From: Viridilinea sp964592425 | GTDB lineage: Bacteria; Chloroflexota; Chloroflexia; Chloroflexales; Chloroflexaceae | Assembly (NCBI GenBank): GCA_964592425.1 | Contig: CAZQCG010000003.1 | Location: 62,001 to 126,000, forward strand | Reading direction: 5' to 3' | DNA length: 64,000 nucleotides | Notes under the pieces: model-generated | The model's database searches: none | Told to the model about the DNA's origin: nothing | The model's input: the letters and a program-made list of their open reading frames with translations, nothing else | Shown here: in pieces, positions 59,256-64,000 of the stretch | Position numbering within the stretch: the stretch's first letter is position 1 | How the letters are laid out: each line of letters starts with the position of its first letter | Position numbers and translations under genes: made by a program

Positions 59256-60362
59256 ATGCTCAAACGTACTCCATTTTACGCGGCCCACCTGGCCGCCGGT
59301 GCGCGCATGGTCGAGTTCGGCGGCTGGGAGATGCCCGTTCAGTACAGTGGCCTGATCGATGAGCACCAGGCCGTCCGCCAGCAGGCTGGCCTGTTCGACA
59401 TTAGCCATATGGGCCGCGTGATCGTGCGTGGCCCCGAGGCTCTGGCCTACCTGCAACACTGTGTTACCTGTGATGTCGCCGCCATCCCGCCAGGCCAGTC
59501 GAACTATGGCTTGCTCTGCCGCCCCGACGGCGGCGTGATCGACGATGTCTTCGTCTACCACCTGCCCGACGAGTTCCTGGTGGTGATCAATGCCGCAAAC
59601 CGTGAGAAAGATCTGGCCTGGCTGCACAGCCAGCAGGCCGGATTCCAGGTTGAACTGGAGGATCGCTCGGAGGTATGGGCCATGCTGGCGCTACAAGGGC
59701 CAGCCGCCGAAGCCCTGCTTGCCGCAGCGCCCGACTCGGCCACCGCCACGGTAAACGGATTGCCCTTTCACGGCGTGATGAGCAGCAGCCTCTTCGGTGT
59801 CACCACACTGATCGCCCGCACCGGCTACACCGGCGAAGATGGCTTCGAGCTCTTCTTTGCGACCGACGCCGCCGCGCTGGTCTGGGAGCGCCTGCTGGCG
59901 CTTGGGCATGCCAGCAGCGTCAAGCCCTGCGGCCTCGGCGCACGTGACAGCCTGCGCTTCGAGCCCTGTCTGGCCCTCTACGGCCACGAGATCGACGAGA
60001 CGATCAATCCCTATGAGGCGCGTCTGGGCTGGGTGGTCAAGCTGAGCAAGGGTGATTTTGTCGGACGCGAGTCCCTGGCCGCGATCAAAGCAGCCGGCCC
60101 GACCCGGCGCCTGGCTGGCTTCGAACTGCTTGAGCGCGGCGTCGCCCGCGGCGGCTACCGCATCACAAGCCTTGACGGCGAACCGTCAGGCTATGTCACC
60201 ACCGGCATGCCCTCACCGACGCTCGGGCGGCCCCTGGGCATGGCCCTGGTACCCACCGCCCTCAGCCATGAGGGAAGCGAGTTTCTGGTGATCATCCGCG
60301 ACAAGCCGGTGCGCGCACGAGTGATCAAAATGCCCTTCTACCGCCCGCGCTATAAGAAGTAG
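59256..60362 (+). CDS. gcvT: Aminomethyltransferase (glycine cleavage T protein)
   Basis: This 368-residue tetrahydrofolate-dependent aminomethyltransferase completes glycine cleavage, taking the aminomethyl group from lipoylated GcvH. The ATG at 59256 gives MLKRTPFYAAHLAAGARMVE; the open frame extends upstream without homology. Typical segments are VEFGGWEMPVQYSG, GLFDISHMGRVIVRG, the folate region RTGYTGEDGFELFFATD, and ARDSLRFEPCLALYGHEID. The gene is 16 bases downstream of the CpXC gene and heads the gcvT-gcvH-gcvPA block. Confidence 0.96.
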   Translation: MLKRTPFYAAHLAAGARMVEFGGWEMPVQYSGLIDEHQAVRQQAGLFDISHMGRVIVRGPEALAYLQHCVTCDVAAIPPGQSNYGLLCRPDGGVIDDVFVYHLPDEFLVVINAANREKDLAWLHSQQAGFQVELEDRSEVWAMLALQGPAAEALLAAAPDSATATVNGLPFHGVMSSSLFGVTTLIARTGYTGEDGFELFFATDAAALVWERLLALGHASSVKPCGLGARDSLRFEPCLALYGHEIDETINPYEARLGWVVKLSKGDFVGRESLAAIKAAGPTRRLAGFELLERGVARGGYRITSLDGEPSGYVTTGMPSPTLGRPLGMALVPTALSHEGSEFLVIIRDKPVRARVIKMPFYRPRYKK

Positions 60363-60409
60363 CGCCAAGCGCCCGGCCAGGAGCCGGGCCTGAATCTGGA
60401 GTTAACCCT

Positions 60410-60799
60410 ATGGCAAGCAACATCCCGGCCGATCTCCGCTACAGCCGTTCAGACGAGTGGGTGCGAGTCGAAGGTGATGAACTGGTGATCGGGATCAGCG
60501 ACTATGCCCAGGACGCCCTCGGTGACATTGTCTATATCGAATTGCCCACCATCGGGACAATACTGACTCCCAGTGCATCCTTCGGGGTGATCGAGTCGGT
60601 CAAGGCCAGCTCCGATCTCTATGCCCCCGTCGGTGGTGAGGTCGTCGCGATCAACAGCGCCCTCGAAGCAAACCAGGAGCCGATCAACCAGGATCCCTAC
60701 GGCGAAGGCTGGCTTATCCGCCTGCGCCCCTCCGGTGAGGAGGAGGAGTTGCTGGATGCGGCGGCCTACAGTGCTTACTGCGAGGAGCGAGCCCACTAA
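60410..60799 (+). CDS. gcvH: Glycine cleavage H protein
   Basis: This 129-residue lipoyl carrier shuttles the methylamine group between P, T and L proteins. The lipoylated lysine is in FGVIESVKASSDLYAPVGG, the family signature. Flanking regions DLRYSRSDEWVRVEGDELVI and NQDPYGEGWLIRL are also diagnostic. GGAG lies near the ATG. It could be modified by the LplA-like ligase at 51071 if that enzyme is genuine. It is two bases from gcvPA. Confidence 0.97.
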   Translation: MASNIPADLRYSRSDEWVRVEGDELVIGISDYAQDALGDIVYIELPTIGTILTPSASFGVIESVKASSDLYAPVGGEVVAINSALEANQEPINQDPYGEGWLIRLRPSGEEEELLDAAAYSAYCEERAH

Positions 60800-60800
60800 C

Positions 60801-62135
60801 ATGTCCCACTATATTTCGATCACCGCAGCCGAGCGTGAGGCCATGCTCCAGGCGATTGGGGTCGCCTCAACCAACGACCTCTTTGTTGATGTCCCGGCTG
60901 AGTATCGTTTCCCCAGGCTCAACCTGCCCGAGGCCATATCTGAGCCTGAGCTGGTGCGGGAGTTACTGGCACTAGCCGGGGCAAACGGCCATGCCCACAG
61001 CCACAGCATCTTTCTTGGGGCCGGGGCCTACAACCACTTCGTACCGGCAGCGGTCGACCAGATCCTGCGTCGTGGCGAGTTCTACACTGCCTACACGCCC
61101 TACCAGCCTGAGATCAGCCAGGGGACGTTGCAGGCGATCTTCGAGTACCAGAGCCTGATCTGCTCGCTCACCGGCATGGAGATTGCCAACGCCTCGCACT
61201 ACGACGGGGCCACGGCGATTGCTGAGGCAGCGATCATGGCGCTCAATGTGGTGCGCAACCGGCGCAAGATTGTCGTTGCACGTGGGGTGAACCCGCAGTA
61301 CCGTCAGGTGCTGCGCACCTACCTGCAAGCCCTCGACATCCCCATTGTTGGCGATGAGACACCTGGGGCGACGCTTGAGGACGCCCTGGCGATGGTCGAT
61401 GAGAAGACAGCCCTGCTGATCGTGCAGAACCCCGACTTCCTCGGTCGTCTGCACGATCTACGCGGCCTGGCGGCCCAGGTGCAGGCTCGCGGGGCCCTGC
61501 TCGCCATCCACTTCGACCCGATCGCCCTGGGGCTCTTCCAGACGCCTGCCGAGGCTGGGGCCGACATTGCTACCGCCGAGGGCCAACCGCTTGGTCTGGG
61601 GCTCAACTTCGGCGGGCCGTACCTGGGCATCTTTACCACCCGCCAGAAGTATGTGCATAAGATCGCCGGGCGGATTGTCGGTGTGACCAAAGATCTTGAT
61701 GGCCAGCTGGCCTATGTGCTGACCCTGCGGGCGCGTGAGCAGGACATTCGCCGTGAGCGGGCAACCAGCAATATCTGCACCAACCAGGGCCTGATGGCTC
61801 TCGCCGCCACCGTCTATATGAGCCTGATGGGCCGCCAGGGCATGCGCAAAGCCGCCGAGCTCTGTTACCATCGGGCCCATTATGCTGCAGCCCAGATTGC
61901 CGCACTGCCTGGCTACAGTGTCACGCAGACCCCCTTCTTCAAAGAGTTCGTGGTAAGCTGCCCACGCCCCGTGCGTGAATTGAACGCCGCCCTGCGCGAG
62001 CAGCACATCATCGGTGGCTATGATCTGACCCAGGACGAGCCGCAACTTGGCCATGCTATGCTGCTTGCCGTAACCGAGATGAACAGCAAGGCTGAGATTG
62101 ATCGGCTGGTGGCTGTTCTGCATGAGGCCGCTTGA
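60801..62135 (+). CDS. gcvPA: Glycine dehydrogenase (decarboxylating) subunit 1
   Basis: This 444-residue N-terminal half of the split P protein removes CO2 from glycine with PLP, together with GcvPB. It begins MSHYISITAAEREAMLQAIG at ATG 60801. YTPYQPEISQGTLQAIFEYQ and ANASHYDGATAIAEAAIMAL are hallmarks of the family, as is TSNICTNQGLMALAATVYMS late in the protein. The PLP lysine resides in the partner subunit. Its TGA overlaps the TTG start of the next gene (62132), so the APH-like gene is translationally coupled to gcvPA. Confidence 0.96.
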   Translation: MSHYISITAAEREAMLQAIGVASTNDLFVDVPAEYRFPRLNLPEAISEPELVRELLALAGANGHAHSHSIFLGAGAYNHFVPAAVDQILRRGEFYTAYTPYQPEISQGTLQAIFEYQSLICSLTGMEIANASHYDGATAIAEAAIMALNVVRNRRKIVVARGVNPQYRQVLRTYLQALDIPIVGDETPGATLEDALAMVDEKTALLIVQNPDFLGRLHDLRGLAAQVQARGALLAIHFDPIALGLFQTPAEAGADIATAEGQPLGLGLNFGGPYLGIFTTRQKYVHKIAGRIVGVTKDLDGQLAYVLTLRAREQDIRRERATSNICTNQGLMALAATVYMSLMGRQGMRKAAELCYHRAHYAAAQIAALPGYSVTQTPFFKEFVVSCPRPVRELNAALREQHIIGGYDLTQDEPQLGHAMLLAVTEMNSKAEIDRLVAVLHEAA

Positions 62136-63067
62136 TCAGTGATCTCCAACTTGAACGGTTGCTCACTCAGGCCATGCCTGGCGCCCGTATTGCGGCAGCC
62201 GAGTTGCTGGGTGAACGTACCGTGCGCCTCGATCTGCGTACGGGCCGCCCGCTGGTGTTGCGCCTGGCCGGCCCGGAGGATGTCGGTGCGGGTGATCCAC
62301 TTGCGGCCGAGGCCCTGGCCCTGCAAGCCCTGCAGGCTGAGATCGACCTGCCCCTGCCCGCAGTACTGGCCAGCGACTTCGAGGGAGTGAACGGGCGACC
62401 CTACCTGCTTACCAGTTACCTTGAAGGTATGACCCTGAATGAAGCGTTGCCAGCCATGCTCGAAGAACAGCGTTATGGCATTGGGCGCGAACTGGGTAGC
62501 CTGATCGCCCGAGTGCATAGCTACAGCTGCGCCGCCTATGGGGCGCTTGACGCCAAGCACCCGCCGGTGATCGGCAGCGAGCAGGCTGGATGGGTGGCGG
62601 ATGATGCAGATGTGCGCTACATGCGCGCCCGGAGCGAGACCGCGCTGCAGATCGCTATAGCCGAGCACGAGATCGATCAGGATGGCGCTGAGCGCCTGGC
62701 GGCGTGGGTGGCGACCAACCTGGTTGGCAGCGGACGTGCGCCATGCCTGGTTCACGGCGACCTGCGTCCGGCCGGTATTCTTGTGCAACGACGTGAGCGG
62801 GGCTGGCGTCTCGCGGGGCTCGTTGGCTGGGGTTGCGCCATGGCCTGGCGCCCGGCCTGGGATCACGCCGCGATCAGTGAGCAGTTTGCTGGCGAAGTCT
62901 ACTTCAGCCTGCGTGTCGGTTACGGGAACGCCTACGATGTAACCACCGAGCGGCGCTACGACCAGCTGCGCCCGTTCGCCCTGGCCCCTTTTCGCCTTTT
63001 GCTCTGGATCGAGGCGGGACGCGCCGATCTGGCCCTGGCTCTGCTGGAACGCGAGGAGCAGCGATGA
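62132..63067 (+). CDS. APH-family phosphotransferase-like protein with altered active site
   Basis: This 311-residue protein has the aminoglycoside-phosphotransferase fold, but key residues are changed. VHGDLRPAGILV keeps the catalytic Asp of HGD, while the usual Asn (HGDxxxxN) is Gly. The metal-binding Asp of the DFG-like D-[FW] motif reads L-V-G-W-G, so Asp is replaced by Gly. Kinase activity is doubtful. The start is TTG 62132, overlapping gcvPA by four bases (TTGA) with GAGG upstream. It ends by overlapping the Uma2 gene. Position inside the glycine cleavage operon suggests a regulatory or substrate-binding role. Confidence 0.72.
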   Translation: MISDLQLERLLTQAMPGARIAAAELLGERTVRLDLRTGRPLVLRLAGPEDVGAGDPLAAEALALQALQAEIDLPLPAVLASDFEGVNGRPYLLTSYLEGMTLNEALPAMLEEQRYGIGRELGSLIARVHSYSCAAYGALDAKHPPVIGSEQAGWVADDADVRYMRARSETALQIAIAEHEIDQDGAERLAAWVATNLVGSGRAPCLVHGDLRPAGILVQRRERGWRLAGLVGWGCAMAWRPAWDHAAISEQFAGEVYFSLRVGYGNAYDVTTERRYDQLRPFALAPFRLLLWIEAGRADLALALLEREEQR

Positions 63068-63609
63068 GTAGCACGACAACGCTCTTGACCGCCGAAGAAT
63101 TTGCCACCCTACCGGGCTCACGCTACCAGGAGTTGGTGGGGGGAGAGATTGTGACAACGATGCCACCTGGGGGAATGCACGGCATACTTGCCGCCTTGAT
63201 TGCCGCCCTCCTGATTCAATGGAATCGCGAGGTTCGCAGCGGACTTGTCGGCGTCGAGTCGGGCTTTATTCTGGCCCGCGAGCCCGATCTTGTACGCAGC
63301 CCCGATGTCTACTATGTGCGTGCCGAGCGCCTCCCGGCAGGCGAGGTAAACGAAGGCTTCTGGAACTTGCCGCCCGACCTGGCGGTGGAGATCGTCTCGC
63401 CCAATGACAGCGCCGAGGAGGTGACGGCCAAAGTCTACGAGTACCTTGCCGCCGGCACCGCCGAAGTCTGGGTGGTCTACCCGCGTCTGCGGCGGGTGAT
63501 TGTCCATACGCCCGATGGTATGGCCCGTAGCTACGACACCGAGGCACAGCTGCGTAGCCCGATCCTGCTGCCAGGCTTCAGTCTGATCATCAAGGAGCTG
63601 TTTGGATAG
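63064..63609 (+). CDS. Uma2-family (DUF820) putative endonuclease
   Basis: This 181-residue protein matches Uma2/DUF820, a PD-(D/E)xK nuclease-like family very numerous in cyanobacteria and Chloroflexota. Motif segments are SRYQELVGGEIVTTMPPGG, RSPDVYYVRAERLPAGEVNE and PPDLAVEIVSPNDSAEEVTA. The catalytic K follows at AKVYEYLAAGTAEVWVVYP. The start ATG overlaps the APH-like gene by four bases. The family's function is unproven. It shares the gcv transcript by position, yet these genes often move and duplicate, so it may be a passenger. Confidence 0.85.
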   Translation: MSSTTTLLTAEEFATLPGSRYQELVGGEIVTTMPPGGMHGILAALIAALLIQWNREVRSGLVGVESGFILAREPDLVRSPDVYYVRAERLPAGEVNEGFWNLPPDLAVEIVSPNDSAEEVTAKVYEYLAAGTAEVWVVYPRLRRVIVHTPDGMARSYDTEAQLRSPILLPGFSLIIKELFG

Positions 63610-63645
63610 GGCAGGTTGCCGTTTTTACATAAAGAGGTCAGTTTG

Positions 63646-64000
63646 ATGGATACCTACGAGCCGCATATTTACGAACGCTCGGCCCCTGGCAAGCACGGCA
63701 CCAGCCTGCCACGTCTTGATGTGCCCGCGACGGATTTGCCCACCGAACTGCTGCGCCAGGATGGTATGCAGGACTTCCCTGAACTGACTGAGCCAGAGGT
63801 GATTCGGCACTACACGCGCATCAGTCAGCGCAATGTTGGGGTAGACACCACCTTTTATCCATTAGGCTCCTGTACCATGAAGTGGTCAGGTAAACTGCAC
63901 GAAGAGGTTGCGCGTTACGCTGGCTTTGCGGCAGCCCACCCGCTGCAGGGCGACGAAGTGAGCCAGGGGGCGCTGCAGCTGATGTATGAACTGCAGGAGT
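63646..64000 (+). CDS. gcvPB: Glycine dehydrogenase (decarboxylating) subunit 2, N-terminal fragment
   Basis: This frame opens at ATG 63646 (GAGG upstream) and runs off the right edge after 118 codons. It begins MDTYEPHIYERSAPGKHGTS and contains LLRQDGMQDFPELTEPEVIR. FYPLGSCTMKWSGKLHEEV is the conserved GcvPB opening (the FYPLGSCTMK motif). The PLP-binding lysine and the rest of the protein are beyond the window. It completes the P protein with gcvPA, with two unrelated genes between them. Confidence 0.95.
   Translation, partial: MDTYEPHIYERSAPGKHGTSLPRLDVPATDLPTELLRQDGMQDFPELTEPEVIRHYTRISQRNVGVDTTFYPLGSCTMKWSGKLHEEVARYAGFAAAHPLQGDEVSQGALQLMYELQE

Noticed and set aside
1..64000. tRNA, rRNA, transposase, prophage or integron genes
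   Set aside because: No such sequence was recognised on either strand during reading. A covariance-model search would be needed to be certain about small RNAs.

Overview
The window is GC-rich bacterial chromosome that looks like a member of the Chloroflexota, most likely a filamentous phototroph of the Chloroflexales. The evidence is indirect: a C-terminally extended ribosomal protein L34, a one-gene ChlD/CobT-type chelatase subunit, split glycine dehydrogenase genes (gcvPA/gcvPB), a combined mre-min shape and division cluster, many polytopic GT-C type glycosyltransferases, and short palindromic intergenic repeats of the kind common in that phylum. There are no rRNA or tRNA genes, no transposase, no prophage and no CRISPR array. 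Two runs of exactly 100 N (4168-4267 and 28119-28218) are scaffold gaps, and both sit inside tandem repeats.

Layout: 1-2643 (minus) carries a pfkB-family kinase fragment, khpB/jag, yidC, rnpA and rpmH. 2867-6639 (minus) holds a three-S1-domain RNA-binding protein and the chelatase AAA/VWA subunit. 6997-15096 (plus) is a cell-shape and division cluster, mreB-mreC-mreD-PBP2-minC-minD-minE, ending in a PerM-type permease. 15112-20099 (plus) has an Era GTPase with an unusual N-terminal extension, a zinc-ribbon Ser/Thr kinase and a large membrane glycosyltransferase. 20096-28043 (minus) has an orphan hydrogenase maturation protease, a fluoride-type module (DUF190-CBS and CrcB) behind a PAS/GAF/HD-GYP protein, threonine aldolase and a thioredoxin-fold lipoprotein. 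28358-35187 (minus) has a secreted subtilase, a GT87 enzyme and dnaA; the dnaA-scpB gap contains DnaA boxes and is a candidate oriC. 36356-38559 (plus) has an ABC permease and a flippase-like protein. 38569-44577 (minus) has a membrane glycosyltransferase-like protein, a small DMT transporter, two methyltransferases, LapA-like, FAH-family and trpG/pabA genes. 44834-54795 has a secreted PGRP amidase, LacD aldolase (minus), a 56-aa membrane peptide, and a tight run fadD-atl-lplA-like-yccF-bla-secreted protein. 54924-57880 (minus) has P5C dehydrogenase and a VWA protein. 58064-64000 (plus) has a CpXC zinc-domain protein followed by the glycine cleavage genes gcvT-gcvH-gcvPA, an APH-fold protein, a Uma2 protein and gcvPB (cut by the window end).

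Points most worth attention: (1) an A9 slippery run between the AAA and VWA halves of the chelatase gene, with an immediate -1 stop, fits programmed frameshifting that makes two subunits from one gene; (2) three exported proteins share a short C-terminal motif around [VY][LM]P[VL], possibly an undescribed sorting tag; (3) two 93-bp copies of a MITE-like element with imperfect terminal inverted repeats are each flanked by a 4-bp target duplication; (4) Era carries a DUF2283-like front end and a duplicated 16-residue linker; (5) an apparently inactive kinase-fold protein and a Uma2 gene interrupt the glycine cleavage operon.
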